DNA of 64,000 nt. It comes from Lachnospiraceae bacterium (GTDB lineage Bacteria; Bacillota; Clostridia; Lachnospirales; Lachnospiraceae). A program made the position numbers and the translations under genes. Below the pieces are notes generated by a model. It was not told where the DNA came from, ran no database searches, and saw nothing but the letters and a program-made list of their open reading frames with translations. Location of the stretch: assembly GCA_017476665.1 (NCBI GenBank), contig JAFUZJ010000041.1:42898-106897 (forward strand). The letters run 5' to 3'. This document shows positions 36,711 through 45,679 of this stretch, in pieces. The first letter of the stretch is position 1. Each line of letters begins with the position of its first letter.

Positions 36711-37196
36711 ATGGAACAAATAAACCAAACGAATCAAATGAAAAAAATCGGAAGGCAAATGAGCCTGTTGATGGGCGTAACCCTGAGTTTCTTTTTATCG
36801 CTCACAGGTATATTAAGCTCCGGTCAGTTTACTTTTCCCGGATTTTTGATCAATTTCCTCATCAGCTCTGTCATCAGTCTGATCATCGGTTTTCTGGTAC
36901 CCATGAAAAAGGTGAATGACAGTCTTGGCGCAAAACTCGGTCTCAAGCAACACACCTTAAAGACCCGACTGTTTGAATCTCTGATCTCCGACCTGATCTA
37001 TACACCCATCATCACACTGGTCATGATCACACTGGCACACCGTAACGCCACCTCCCACGGAGCACGAATTCCCTATGTTCCTATGCTGTTAAAAGGTATA
37101 CTTATCAGCATGGCGGTGGGATATGTACTCATTTTTATCTTTATGCCACTGTTCATGAAGCTCGTTATGAAGCATAACATGCCGGAGGCACATTAA
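36711..37196 (+). CDS. Small integral membrane protein, unknown
   Basis: A 161-residue protein with four predicted membrane helices (about 18-36, 45-68, 90-112, 128-152). It looks like helix pairs separated by a basic loop (PMKKVNDSLGAKLGLKQHTLKTR). The pattern reminds me of DUF2798-type membrane proteins but not strongly enough to name it. I chose the ATG at 36711 (GGGGGA upstream with long spacing); an ATG at 36684 lacks a ribosome binding site. The gene probably depends on the CRP-like site upstream. The next 200 bp hold no gene. Confidence 0.65.
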   Translation: MEQINQTNQMKKIGRQMSLLMGVTLSFFLSLTGILSSGQFTFPGFLINFLISSVISLIIGFLVPMKKVNDSLGAKLGLKQHTLKTRLFESLISDLIYTPIITLVMITLAHRNATSHGARIPYVPMLLKGILISMAVGYVLIFIFMPLFMKLVMKHNMPEAH

Positions 37197-37395
37197 GCGC
37201 CTGTTAAGATATAGCGGCTTATCCTTCGCCCTGTCTGGGATATTTGTTCCGCAATCCTCCCTTTTTTACCCTTACTTAAGCTTTCTTTTTATTCCTTATA
37301 TACATTAGACGTTCAAGACCGTCCAAAAGTTTCTTGCTTTTTGAAAAAAATTGAAAATTTTGGCGAAACGCCGGATAATCTTAGGATAATAGCTC

Positions 37396-37938
37396 CTACA
37401 GCCACAAATCATATTGATATTCTGTTTTCTCCTCATTGGAAGCTCTGTTCTTGCGCACCCTGTCTGCGTCAGTCAGCTTCATTCCCAGCTTCTCCATAAC
37501 ATGGCGGGAGCCGAGATTCTCCGCATCACAGTGTGCCGTAAAGTGCCTGAGTCCTAACTGCTCTACCGAGAAATCTACCAGCGCCTTTGCGGCTTCCGTC
37601 GCAATCCCCTGATGCCAGTACCGCTTGTCGATGATCCAGCCAAGCTCCCCCGTCTGAAAATCGTCCTCCATGTAAACGCTGACAGAACCCACATTCTGCC
37701 CCTCAAATAACACGATAAATTCATAATATTCCGGACGCGGCTTTCTCCATTCAAGCTCCGCCTTCCGCACAAATTCTACCGTCTCTTCCCAGGAATCGTG
37801 GGGCAGAAATAACATCATTTTAGCATTTTCCCCGTCCGATATGTAGGCATGGAGGGATTTGGCATGTTCCATTTGCAAAGGCTGGATCATCAAACGTCTG
37901 GTTTTGATTTCTGATTTAATTCCCATCTTTGTTTCCAT
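37396..37938 (-). CDS. GNAT acetyltransferase, RimJ/RimL type
   Basis: A 180-residue GNAT enzyme with the RimJ/L pattern: IKTRRLMIQPLQMEHAKSLH at the start, ELGWIIDKRYWHQGIATEAA near 105 (acetyl-CoA binding, WxxGIATEA), FTAHCDAENLGSRHVMEKLG near 145. It should acetylate the amino terminus of a protein or a small amine. The motif set is complete. The ATG at 37938 follows GAGGTGG; 11 further codons are open upstream. Standing alone, it gives no hint to its substrate. Confidence 0.88.
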   Translation of the reverse strand: METKMGIKSEIKTRRLMIQPLQMEHAKSLHAYISDGENAKMMLFLPHDSWEETVEFVRKAELEWRKPRPEYYEFIVLFEGQNVGSVSVYMEDDFQTGELGWIIDKRYWHQGIATEAAKALVDFSVEQLGLRHFTAHCDAENLGSRHVMEKLGMKLTDADRVRKNRASNEEKTEYQYDLWL

Positions 37939-38049
37939 GTTAGTGTCCACCTCACTTCTTCCCCTGCTCATATTCCGCTATCCAATATTTATCCTTTGAC
38001 AAAAGATACCCGCATCATCTTTTCCATGTCTGCTGCCTTCCCTCGCATC

Positions 38050-38715
38050 TCACCCGGCAGTCCCATCCACAAATGCCAACACCTCTGACGGATGGGAAAT
38101 GATCGCATCCGCATGGGCACCCTCCAACTCTTCCCTTGTGCGGAAGCCCCAAAGCACTCCTACAGTGAACGCGCCTGCCCCTTTTCCGGTCTTCATATCC
38201 GTGGCAGTATCCCCCAAATACAGCACCTCCTTGGGCTTCACCTGCAGAGTCTCCATAATGCGGATTGCCCCTGCCGGGTCCGGCTTGATGGGTACACCGT
38301 CCACCTGTCCCTGAAGCACATCAAAACAGCCCTTGCCAAAAAGAGTTTCGATCACGCGTATGGTCTCCGCATGGGGCTTATTGGAAAGCACCGAAATCTT
38401 CAGATTCCTCTGCTTCAATTCACGGATCAGTTCGGGAATCCCCTCGTAGGGCGTCACCTGATACATACAGTCCTTGGCAAAAATCTCTTTATACCGGGCA
38501 AAACAGCTGTCAAAATGAAGGCCTTCCTTGTCACCGCCTGCTGCCAACGCCCGCCTGATCAGATTAGCAGCTCCGTCGCCCACAAAATACTTATAATCAT
38601 CCTCCGCAAAAGGACCGAACCCCTCCGGTGCAAGGGCTCGGTCTGCACAATATTTGATACTGTGAATGGAATCGGATAACGTGCCGTCAAGATCAAAAAT
38701 CACTGCTCGAAACAT
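38050..38715 (-). CDS. HAD hydrolase, phosphoglycolate phosphatase-like
   Basis: A 221-residue HAD-IA phosphatase: motif I IFDLDGTLSDS, a helical cap (residues about 15-85), motif II VLSNKP near 112, motif III Lys in PIKPDP near 145, and motif IV YLGDTATDMKTG near 165. All catalytic residues are present. It resembles Gph/PpaX-type enzymes, but the substrate cannot be deduced. It appears monocistronic. The 230 bp upstream hold only an unassigned promoter region. Confidence 0.88.
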   Translation of the reverse strand: MFRAVIFDLDGTLSDSIHSIKYCADRALAPEGFGPFAEDDYKYFVGDGAANLIRRALAAGGDKEGLHFDSCFARYKEIFAKDCMYQVTPYEGIPELIRELKQRNLKISVLSNKPHAETIRVIETLFGKGCFDVLQGQVDGVPIKPDPAGAIRIMETLQVKPKEVLYLGDTATDMKTGKGAGAFTVGVLWGFRTREELEGAHADAIISHPSEVLAFVDGTAG

Positions 38716-38944
38716 ATTTCTGCTCTCCTTCTATCATGATATCCCCATTTTAACAGATATTTTCCATCGTTACAAGAGACACCCCTCTGTTGCGACCCAA
38801 GACATTTTGCCCGAAAAAGCCGTATTTTCGGGACGTCACATTTTGTTAACAGGCAAACTATCCATTTTTCTTTTCATCAGTTGAAATCTTTGATAACATA
38901 ATCCATACCGAGAGGAAAATCAATATTGTCAGGAGGAATTGTCT

Positions 38945-39808
38945 ATGGCAGAGTTTGGAGAGAACCTGCGTGAAGCAAGGCAGAGGAAAGGAATAACCCA
39001 ACAAACAGTAGCAGACCAGATATTTGTTTCGAGACAGGCTGTTTCGCAGTGGGAATCGGGAGCCCGATACCCGGACTTATTGACAGCAAAAAAACTATCC
39101 GAATATTTGGATGTACCCCTGGATCATCTTTTATCAGCGGAGCAGCTTGAAGAATATCCGGAGTGCTCGCCTATTATAGAGACCGCGCACATGACCGGTA
39201 TACAGACCTCTCTATATACTGTCCTGTCTGTGCTCTATTTGATTCAAAGCGCCTTTGCAATATATGCGACAAATGCGACCGCCATTCCCCGGACGGCTAT
39301 GGTCATTTCAGCAGTACAGATGATCTTTTTCTTAGTTATGACCGGATTTTCTGTGCTTGGCACCGCACTTGCAATCAAGGGAAAATTGACCCCCCGACTG
39401 GCAGGTTGGATGATGATTTTATTTTTTGGGGTAGAAATAGTCAAACGATTCGGGATTGCATTAATGATCTCCTCATGGGACTTCGCCACACTTATTTTTT
39501 GTGTGATTCTGTTGATTGGATGCGGCGTTTCAGCCCAATACTTTTTTGACCGGAAATGCCTGAACCCGGCACCTGCAATCACGGTTTATATAATCTTTAT
39601 CCTAATCAATATTGCAAGTTTTCTCATTGTGCTTGCCACATTCCGTATTCTCGGAGAGATAGAGATATTTCAAATCATCCTCGGATACATATGCAACATG
39701 CTTACAGCGGCACTTGCTATTGGGCAGGCGCAAATTCTGAAGAAAAAACGCCAAATGGTAAACAATGAGCTTCTCAACAGCGAGCTTTTAAATGACAAAC
39801 TTTCATAA
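38945..39808 (+). CDS. XRE-family regulator with C-terminal membrane domain
   Basis: A 287-residue protein. Residues 1-65 form a Cro/CI-type helix-turn-helix (GENLREARQRKGITQQTVA, SRQAVSQWESGARYPD). After a linker, residues about 85-275 contain about six membrane helices, and the tail repeats NNELLNSELLND. Membrane-bound XRE regulators of Firmicutes often sense envelope conditions. AGGAGG sits 8 nt before the ATG. The next gene, a lipoprotein, starts 13 bp downstream and could be the sensed or regulated partner. The region looks A+T-richer than its surroundings. Confidence 0.85.
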   Translation: MAEFGENLREARQRKGITQQTVADQIFVSRQAVSQWESGARYPDLLTAKKLSEYLDVPLDHLLSAEQLEEYPECSPIIETAHMTGIQTSLYTVLSVLYLIQSAFAIYATNATAIPRTAMVISAVQMIFFLVMTGFSVLGTALAIKGKLTPRLAGWMMILFFGVEIVKRFGIALMISSWDFATLIFCVILLIGCGVSAQYFFDRKCLNPAPAITVYIIFILINIASFLIVLATFRILGEIEIFQIILGYICNMLTAALAIGQAQILKKKRQMVNNELLNSELLNDKLS

Positions 39809-39821
39809 AGGAGGATTTTCT

Positions 39822-40217
39822 ATGCGCAGAGTATTCTTTTTGATTCAACTGATGTTGGTACTGGTTCTATGTGGTTGCGGTACGAAAAACAAACTTCCCG
39901 ACAATCCTACAATCTTTGAACAAATTGAGAACCCTAACGGCTATGTTTGTTTAATGACCGCTGACAAAATTTATGTTCCCTACTGCCCACTTGAAACCCA
40001 ATATCTCGGTGACTGCATCGGTTACTACGATACACCTGCCGACGAATACACAGATGCCACGAGAAATTATGTGTTTACTTTCAAAGGATATTCTCCCGAT
40101 GAATGGATCATTAACACCATTGGTCTCAATAACTGTAATGAGGGGATGATCATGCGCGAGATCAACACCGTCAACATCCCGGATGGGCTTAGTTCAGAAT
40201 ATGAGTGGAATCACTGA
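39822..40217 (+). CDS. Small lipoprotein, unknown function
   Basis: A 131-residue exported protein with a lipoprotein signal (MRRVFFLIQLMLVLVLCGCG; lipobox L-C-G-C, Cys near 19). The mature part has no recognised domain; it contains CPLETQYLGDCIGYYD with two cysteines and KGYSPDEWIINTIG. It follows the XRE membrane regulator by 13 bp with a perfect AAAGGAGG, so the two form an operon. A joint role in signal sensing is inference. Confidence 0.75.
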   Translation: MRRVFFLIQLMLVLVLCGCGTKNKLPDNPTIFEQIENPNGYVCLMTADKIYVPYCPLETQYLGDCIGYYDTPADEYTDATRNYVFTFKGYSPDEWIINTIGLNNCNEGMIMREINTVNIPDGLSSEYEWNH

Positions 40218-40236
40218 AAAGCATTCCTCAATCCCG

Positions 40237-41145
40237 TCACCTGTAATCCCGGTTTCCTGCCGCATATTCATTCATGCATACATCAATCACATTGCGGTGC
40301 GGGGCGATCAGCGACTCTTCATAATGGCACTGCCACTGCACATTCTGTACGATCCTTCCGTCCACAATGCCGTCAATGGTATCGCCATCCTTGAACTCGT
40401 CATCGCTTCCCAGGCGGTAGGAAGCCATATTTAAGGCATGAGTGACCACCCAGTTCGGATCCATATCATGAAAATGATACTGCTGATCCTCCAGATACAG
40501 CACGCTCAGCCCCAGCGTGTCCACCACATGGTCATTGGTGCCGTTTATATTGAAAAGCCGTGCATTCACCGCGAATTTGATATAGCGATCCAGCCCCTCT
40601 ACCTCACTGTTTCGGATCATATCCGCAGGCACCAGCTTCTTCGAACTCATAAAGTGTACCGCTTCACATTGGGGATAAAGCTCTAATAGCGCCTCCAGAT
40701 AGTTCATCAGCATATTTGCCCTCACCTGGGGCGGCAGTGCGCCTCCCATCATATCCATGGCCATCACCTTGTATTTGCATTCCTCCAGAGTGTGCTCCCC
40801 CTTATCCTCGTAGTCCCACCACTGCTGCTTTTCAAACTCATCAAATTTCGCAGACTCCAACTCATCGCATTCTGTGATAGAGATCATAACAGGCACTTTT
40901 TTCGCATCCGCAAATTCACCCAGATACTCCTTCGCAGCAAAACTAACAATCGTTGTCCTGTCCCCAATCTGCTCCACTTCCCCAAGATGCTTTGTCAGGA
41001 CTTCCTGCATTTTCCTCTCATCAGGCTGATCACATTTCTCCCGCATCAAAAACTGCATGACAAAGGGCGCACCGGGACGAATGATCGCATCCGCACCGGA
41101 TTGCTCTTCCTGCGGCTTCGCCTTTTTGTTTTTTCCAAACAACAT
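40237..41145 (-). CDS. DUF4261 domain protein
   Basis: A 302-residue soluble protein. A Lys-rich start (MLFGKNKKAKPQEEQ) leads to a domain I recognise as DUF4261 at the C-terminus (HDMDPNWVVTHALNMASY, FKDGDTIDGI), with YPQCEAVHFMSSKKLV near 175. DUF4261 proteins are found next to toxin-like or secreted systems in some genomes but have no established function. The ATG at 41145 is preceded by GGAGGAGAAGGAAA. It follows maf by 20 bp and likely shares its transcript. Confidence 0.78.
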   Translation of the reverse strand: MLFGKNKKAKPQEEQSGADAIIRPGAPFVMQFLMREKCDQPDERKMQEVLTKHLGEVEQIGDRTTIVSFAAKEYLGEFADAKKVPVMISITECDELESAKFDEFEKQQWWDYEDKGEHTLEECKYKVMAMDMMGGALPPQVRANMLMNYLEALLELYPQCEAVHFMSSKKLVPADMIRNSEVEGLDRYIKFAVNARLFNINGTNDHVVDTLGLSVLYLEDQQYHFHDMDPNWVVTHALNMASYRLGSDDEFKDGDTIDGIVDGRIVQNVQWQCHYEESLIAPHRNVIDVCMNEYAAGNRDYR

Positions 41146-41165
41146 TTTCCTTCTCCTCCTGTTAT

Positions 41166-41771
41166 CTACTCCAGACGCATCTTTTTCAATTCCTGATATA
41201 CTCTCCCCACAGGCAATCCCACCACATTGTTGTAGTCCCCCTCGATTCCGGTGATATAACGGGCACAAAATCCCTGGATACCATAAGCCCCCGCCTTGTC
41301 CAACGGATCGCCGGTAGCCACGTATTCGGCGATCTCTTCCGCAGTCATGGAAGCAAAATGCACTTTCGTACACTCATAAAAAGTATGTGTCTCGATAGCG
41401 TCACCCACAGGGTCTTGATAGGCAAACGTCACTCCCGTATATACCTCATGCGCCCTGCCGGAAAGCATGGTGAGCATACGCACCGCATCCGCCGCATCCC
41501 GGGGTTTCCCGAGTATCCTGCCGTCACAGGCCACGATGGTGTCTGCGCCGAGCACAAGTCTGTTATCTTTGCTTTCCTCTCTGCCCAAGAACAATCGAGC
41601 CACAGCCTCCGCCTTTTGTCTGGAAAGCTCCTGCACCACTTCTTCCGGCACGGTGGAGGTCACTCTCTCCTCCACCTCGCTCACTTTCACCTCAAAATCT
41701 AAACCGATCTGCTGCATCAGCTCCCGCCTTCTGGGAGATGCAGACGCAAGAATGATATGTATGTTATTCAT
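41166..41771 (-). CDS. maf: Maf family nucleoside triphosphate pyrophosphatase
   Basis: A 201-residue Maf protein: ASASPRRRELMQQIG at the start, VLGADTIVACDGRILGKP near 75, MLSGRAHEVYTGV near 100, and KAGAYGIQGFCARYITGIEG near 165. Maf proteins hydrolyse non-canonical or certain canonical (d)NTPs to monophosphates and pyrophosphate, and overproduction blocks septation. All conserved blocks are present. Its start lies 2 nt after the stop of the decayed HEPN gene, which now forms its leader. Confidence 0.93.
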   Translation of the reverse strand: MNNIHIILASASPRRRELMQQIGLDFEVKVSEVEERVTSTVPEEVVQELSRQKAEAVARLFLGREESKDNRLVLGADTIVACDGRILGKPRDAADAVRMLTMLSGRAHEVYTGVTFAYQDPVGDAIETHTFYECTKVHFASMTAEEIAEYVATGDPLDKAGAYGIQGFCARYITGIEGDYNNVVGLPVGRVYQELKKMRLE

Positions 41772-41773
41772 TG

Positions 41774-42046
41774 TTACACCTTTTTTCGAGATAATGTTTT
41801 ATTACGTCGATGAATATCTTTATCAAATATTCCCTCTTTGACATAATTCTTATTGAAATAGGCAATTACCCCTGAATGTTTACTTGAGTCAAACCCATCC
41901 ATAGCAGTAACCGCTCTCAAAGCATGAAAAATGGCATAATACGATCTATTGATAGACGATTTGTATTGTCCAATCTCCTTAAGAGCAATCGCACTATCCA
42001 AATCCTCAATTGCTGTCTGTAATCAATATTTTGATAATTCAGTCAG
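41774..42046 (-). pseudogene. Decayed HEPN-domain gene (partner of MNT nucleotidyltransferase)
   Basis: Reading from the overlap with the MNT stop, the frame gives (CTG)TELSKY-stop-LQTAIEDLDSAIALKEIGQY, then INRSYYAIFHALRAVTAMDG, the core of HEPN proteins. There are three defects: the expected ATGA overlap is CTGA, codon 8 is TGA (one change from CGA, Arg), and the sequence stops after DKDIHRRNKTLSRKKV, well short of the usual 120-130 residues, where the RX4-6H RNase motif normally lies. A short product from a TTG at 42001 is possible but would lack the active site. The gene now abuts maf. Confidence 0.75.
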
Positions 42047-42378
42047 GCTGCTTTCCACAGTACAATTCCCTCCTTCTTCACATTTCGATAAAACGGTGAG
42101 ACAGTGCCCCACTTTTCAAAGGTATCTTCTTCTATATCAATAACCGAAAAAACCTTGTCGTACTTCAAATTTAAATCAACGACAAAATCTGAAAGCTTAT
42201 CTTCACCTTTAGCATCTAATGGTGACTTCAATATAATCGCCACATCCACGTCTGATTCCTCCGTATGCGTGCCTCGCGCTACAGATCCATATACAATAAT
42301 ACTTACCACTTGTCCGCTTAAAGCATCAAGTATTCCATTAATTAAATCCTCGGAAAAAAAATCTATATAGTTCATCAT
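42043..42378 (-). CDS. MNT-type minimal nucleotidyltransferase (antitoxin of MNT-HEPN pair)
   Basis: A 111-residue protein of the minimal nucleotidyltransferase family, with the signature GSVARGTHTEESDVDVAI near residue 30 (G-S and D-x-D that bind metal and nucleotide). In MNT-HEPN toxin-antitoxin pairs, such proteins block the HEPN RNase by attaching AMP to a tyrosine. Its active-site residues are intact although the HEPN gene behind it is broken. RBS GAGGAGGAAAGAG precedes ATGATG. The gene is A+T-rich compared with maf and ppk1. Confidence 0.88.
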   Translation of the reverse strand: MMNYIDFFSEDLINGILDALSGQVVSIIVYGSVARGTHTEESDVDVAIILKSPLDAKGEDKLSDFVVDLNLKYDKVFSVIDIEEDTFEKWGTVSPFYRNVKKEGIVLWKAA

Positions 42379-42427
42379 CTCTTTCCTCCTCTATTAAAGT
42401 TACTCCTTTAATTTTATCCTTGAAAAA

Positions 42428-43360
42428 CTATATATTAATAACTCCCTTACATTTAGGAAACATGGAACAACCATAAAAGTTTCTTCCTGAATTCTCTCCT
42501 CTTTTGGCAGTCCGCATAACCATTTTAGCCCCACACTTAGGACAATTAGGTGCATTTTCTCCCATTTCATCTACATTAACATCCACTGTGTTATCTGTAC
42601 TTATTCCAGATATGCTTAGCATCTCCCGATATTTTAATGTATAATCCACAGGATTATTCTGAGTTTTTTCTGCAAAAAAACTTGCCAATACCTCCATTTG
42701 TTTCTCTGACATGGTTTCTGCATCATCATCTCGATCCGTTGATTTTATATACTCTACCAACTGATCTGCGCGGATTACCAAACTTTTAATCTCTTTCTTG
42801 GCAAACTTATCGTTTAGAACCGTTTTGGGATTTGCAAGCACAACAATGGACCGATAATTTTTATCAAATCCTTTTTCAAATAAAGTTCTGGTAAGTATAT
42901 TTGTCTTTTCTTCCATCCGAATTGCCTTTATCAGCTCAAGATGTCTGTTGTTTTGCGTAATAGGCGAATATATACCCTCTTTGACTATCTTTTTCCCATA
43001 AGAAAAACTTCTGATAAAATTGCCTTTATTATCAATCTCTATATTGCCATATAGATTTTTACACTCCATAACATATATATGTTTTTTGGTAATTACAAGA
43101 TAATCTATCTGCGCGGATAAACCATTATGTACCAAATATAAGTCATGTAAAATATACATAGGAATATGGCTATTCTCTAATTCAAATTTAATCTGCTTTT
43201 CGCCGTAGATTCCTGCTTCAACCAGCTTTATTTCCCGTTCAAGCATTTCATTTTCTTCTGAAAGCTGGCTTTGAATCTCTTTCAGTGCCTCTAACTGCTT
43301 TTCTGCCTCGCTGTCCTCTTTCATAAAAACCGGACCTGTCATTTTGTCAAAAAAAACCAT
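42428..43360 (-). CDS. NERD-domain protein with topoisomerase-type zinc finger
   Basis: A 310-residue protein. A coiled coil (residues about 15-55) precedes a NERD domain with the nuclease-like residues GEKQIKFELEN near 55, AQIDYLVITKKHIYVMECKN near 83. The C-terminus is a four-Cys topoisomerase IA-type zinc finger (CPKCGAKMVMR ... FYGCSMFPKCKG). NERD proteins are predicted DNA-processing nucleases, often in mobile or accessory DNA. The start is 5 nt after the ppk1 stop; ATG at 43360 has GGGAGG 10 nt upstream. A+T-rich composition contrasts with ppk1. A polyphosphate link is only positional. Confidence 0.87.
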   Translation of the reverse strand: MVFFDKMTGPVFMKEDSEAEKQLEALKEIQSQLSEENEMLEREIKLVEAGIYGEKQIKFELENSHIPMYILHDLYLVHNGLSAQIDYLVITKKHIYVMECKNLYGNIEIDNKGNFIRSFSYGKKIVKEGIYSPITQNNRHLELIKAIRMEEKTNILTRTLFEKGFDKNYRSIVVLANPKTVLNDKFAKKEIKSLVIRADQLVEYIKSTDRDDDAETMSEKQMEVLASFFAEKTQNNPVDYTLKYREMLSISGISTDNTVDVNVDEMGENAPNCPKCGAKMVMRTAKRGENSGRNFYGCSMFPKCKGVINI

Positions 43361-43365
43361 TTCTT

Positions 43366-45669
43366 TCAATCCTCCCGTCTCTCTGCCGGCGTGAATGTCC
43401 GCTTGTGCTTCACATCCTGAGCTGCCGTGAGCTTCGCCGCCTCTTTCGCCTTGGCCACAGCTTCCGCCGCGAACTGCGTCTGAGCGCAGATTGCCTTCCT
43501 GCCTCTGCCGTCCACCTTCTCATAGCTGCCGTCCGGCTGCAGCACAGCCGCCTTCAGGGTATCCGCCAGCTGCACGGTGAGCACATGCCAAAGCTCCTCC
43601 CGCAGAGCAGGCTCCTCCACAGGGAACAGAATCTCCACGCGCCGATCCAGATTTCTGGGCATCCAGTCCGCACTGCCGCAATAGAATTCCGGATGTTCAT
43701 TGTTTTCAAAATAGAAAATGCGGGCGTGCTCCAAGAATGTTCCCACAATGGAACGCACCGTAATATTCTCGCTGACACCGGGAATTCCGACCTTCAGACA
43801 ACAGATACCTCTGACGATCAGGTCGATTTTCACCCCTGCTGCCGCCGCCTCATAAAGCGCCGCCATCACATCTCTGTCACAGAGCGAATTCATCTTGGCG
43901 ATGATCCGCGCCGGGCATCCTTCTTTGGCATACTTTTTCTCCCGTTCGATCAAGTACAAAAACTTCTCCTTCAACCATAGCGGCGCTAAAGAAAGCTTGT
44001 TCCAGAATAGCGGCTCGGAATAACCGGAAAGCATATTAAACACAGCGGTCGCGTCCTCACCGATGGGCTCGGAACAGGTGAGCAGTCCCATATCGGTATA
44101 GAGTTTTGCCGTGGCGTCATTGTAATTGCCGGTGCCCAGATGGACATAGCGGCGGATGCCGTCCTCCTCCCTGCGCACCACCAGCGTGATCTTGGAGTGG
44201 GTCTTCAACCCAACCAGGCCATAGATCACATGGCAGCCTGCTTTCTCGAGTTTTCTCGCCCAGACAATATTATTCTCCTCATCAAATCTGGCCTTCAACT
44301 CCACCAGCACGCTGACCTGCTTGCCATTCTCCGCCGCCTGCGCCAACGCCGCAATGATAGGCGAATTACCGCTGACGCGGTACAGCGTCTGTTTGATCGC
44401 CAGCACGTTCGGATCCACCGCCGCCTGACGGATAAATTCCACCACCGGCGTAAAGGTCTGGTACGGATGATGTAAAAGGATATCACCCTTGCGGATCTCC
44501 TCCAGAATATTGCATCCGGTCGGAAGCTGTGGCACTGCCTGCGGCACATACTTGGGATCCTTCAGGTGTTCAAAACCTTCCAGCCCGTACAGTTTCATCA
44601 GCACTGTCAGATCCAGGGGACCATCAATGGAATAAATATTCTCGTCTTCCAGCGAAAGCTCCTTCTCCAGGAACTGCAGCAGCCGTTTGTCAGTGCCTGC
44701 CTCCACCTCCAGACGGATAGCCTCGCCCCACTGCCGCATCTTGATCTGTTTCTCAATTTCTTTCAACAGATCCTCCGCCTCATCCTCCTCGATGGTCAGA
44801 TCCGCATTCCGCATGATGCGGAAGGGATGGGCGCAGATAATGTCATAATTCAGGAATAATTTGTTGATGTTCCGCTCAATGATCTCCTCTAAAAAGATCA
44901 CTCGGCGCATGCCGTCCCGCTCCGGCAGCTCCACCACACGGCTGAGCACGCCAGGCACCTGCACTGTGGCAAACTCCAGCTCGTCATCCGAATCCTTGCC
45001 CCGCACCATAGCACCGATGTTCAAGGTCTTGTTACGGATCAGCGGGAACGGCCTGGAGGAATCCACCGCCATAGGAGTCAACACAGGATATACATTCTCC
45101 TCAAAATACTGATCGATAAACTTCCCTTCCTCTTTCGTCAACTGCTCATGGCTCTTCACGATGGTCAGACCATTCTGCACCAAGGCCGGAAACAGGGAAC
45201 GATTGTATGTAGAATATTGCAGATTCACCAGCTCATGGATTGCCGTATCCAAAGCCGCCAGCTGCTGCTTCGGCGTCATGCCGGAGATATCCGTCTTCTC
45301 ATATCCCGCATTCACCATATCCTTCAACGACGCCACCCGGATCATAAAAAACTCATCCAGATTGGACGCGGTGATGCTCAAAAATTTCAAGCGCTCGAAC
45401 AACGGATTGCTCTTGTCGCGTGCCTCGTTCAGCACCCTGTGGTCGAACAGGATCCAGCTGAGTTCCCGATTGGTATAGTACTCCGGCGCAGTAAAGTCAA
45501 AATCCGCCTTGCCATTTTCCCCTTTGCCTACACCTGCCTTTACAGCTTTGCCTTTGTTATTGCCCACTTTTGTTTTACTCGTATTGGCTTTATTTTCGCT
45601 TGCTTTATTGTCGCTTACTTTTTTTGTGCCTGTCTTAGCGTCACTTGTTTTTTTTGTGCCTGCCATCAT
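43366..45669 (-). CDS. ppk1: Polyphosphate kinase 1 with Lys-rich N-terminal tail
   Basis: A 767-residue enzyme making polyphosphate from ATP. The core starts near residue 57 (YYTNRELSWILFDHRVLNEA) and has the phospho-His in YVHLGTGNYN near 510 and the second conserved His in EHARIFYFEN near 650, plus FCGSADWMPRNLDRR near 665. Before the core is a tail of about 54 residues with 14 lysines and many Thr, Ser, Asn and Gly; it is absent from the PPK1 proteins I know. The ATG at 45669 follows GGGGGAAGAAC. The gene lies between a truncated DHFR gene and a NERD gene. Confidence 0.95.
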   Translation of the reverse strand: MMAGTKKTSDAKTGTKKVSDNKASENKANTSKTKVGNNKGKAVKAGVGKGENGKADFDFTAPEYYTNRELSWILFDHRVLNEARDKSNPLFERLKFLSITASNLDEFFMIRVASLKDMVNAGYEKTDISGMTPKQQLAALDTAIHELVNLQYSTYNRSLFPALVQNGLTIVKSHEQLTKEEGKFIDQYFEENVYPVLTPMAVDSSRPFPLIRNKTLNIGAMVRGKDSDDELEFATVQVPGVLSRVVELPERDGMRRVIFLEEIIERNINKLFLNYDIICAHPFRIMRNADLTIEEDEAEDLLKEIEKQIKMRQWGEAIRLEVEAGTDKRLLQFLEKELSLEDENIYSIDGPLDLTVLMKLYGLEGFEHLKDPKYVPQAVPQLPTGCNILEEIRKGDILLHHPYQTFTPVVEFIRQAAVDPNVLAIKQTLYRVSGNSPIIAALAQAAENGKQVSVLVELKARFDEENNIVWARKLEKAGCHVIYGLVGLKTHSKITLVVRREEDGIRRYVHLGTGNYNDATAKLYTDMGLLTCSEPIGEDATAVFNMLSGYSEPLFWNKLSLAPLWLKEKFLYLIEREKKYAKEGCPARIIAKMNSLCDRDVMAALYEAAAAGVKIDLIVRGICCLKVGIPGVSENITVRSIVGTFLEHARIFYFENNEHPEFYCGSADWMPRNLDRRVEILFPVEEPALREELWHVLTVQLADTLKAAVLQPDGSYEKVDGRGRKAICAQTQFAAEAVAKAKEAAKLTAAQDVKHKRTFTPAERRED

Positions 45670-45679
45670 GTTCTTCCCC

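Noticed and set aside
42428-43360. NERD protein as part of a defence island
   Set aside because: It lies near MNT-HEPN and Fic, but no helicase, methyltransferase or other linked defence gene is present and ppk1 breaks the cluster, so a defence system cannot be supported.
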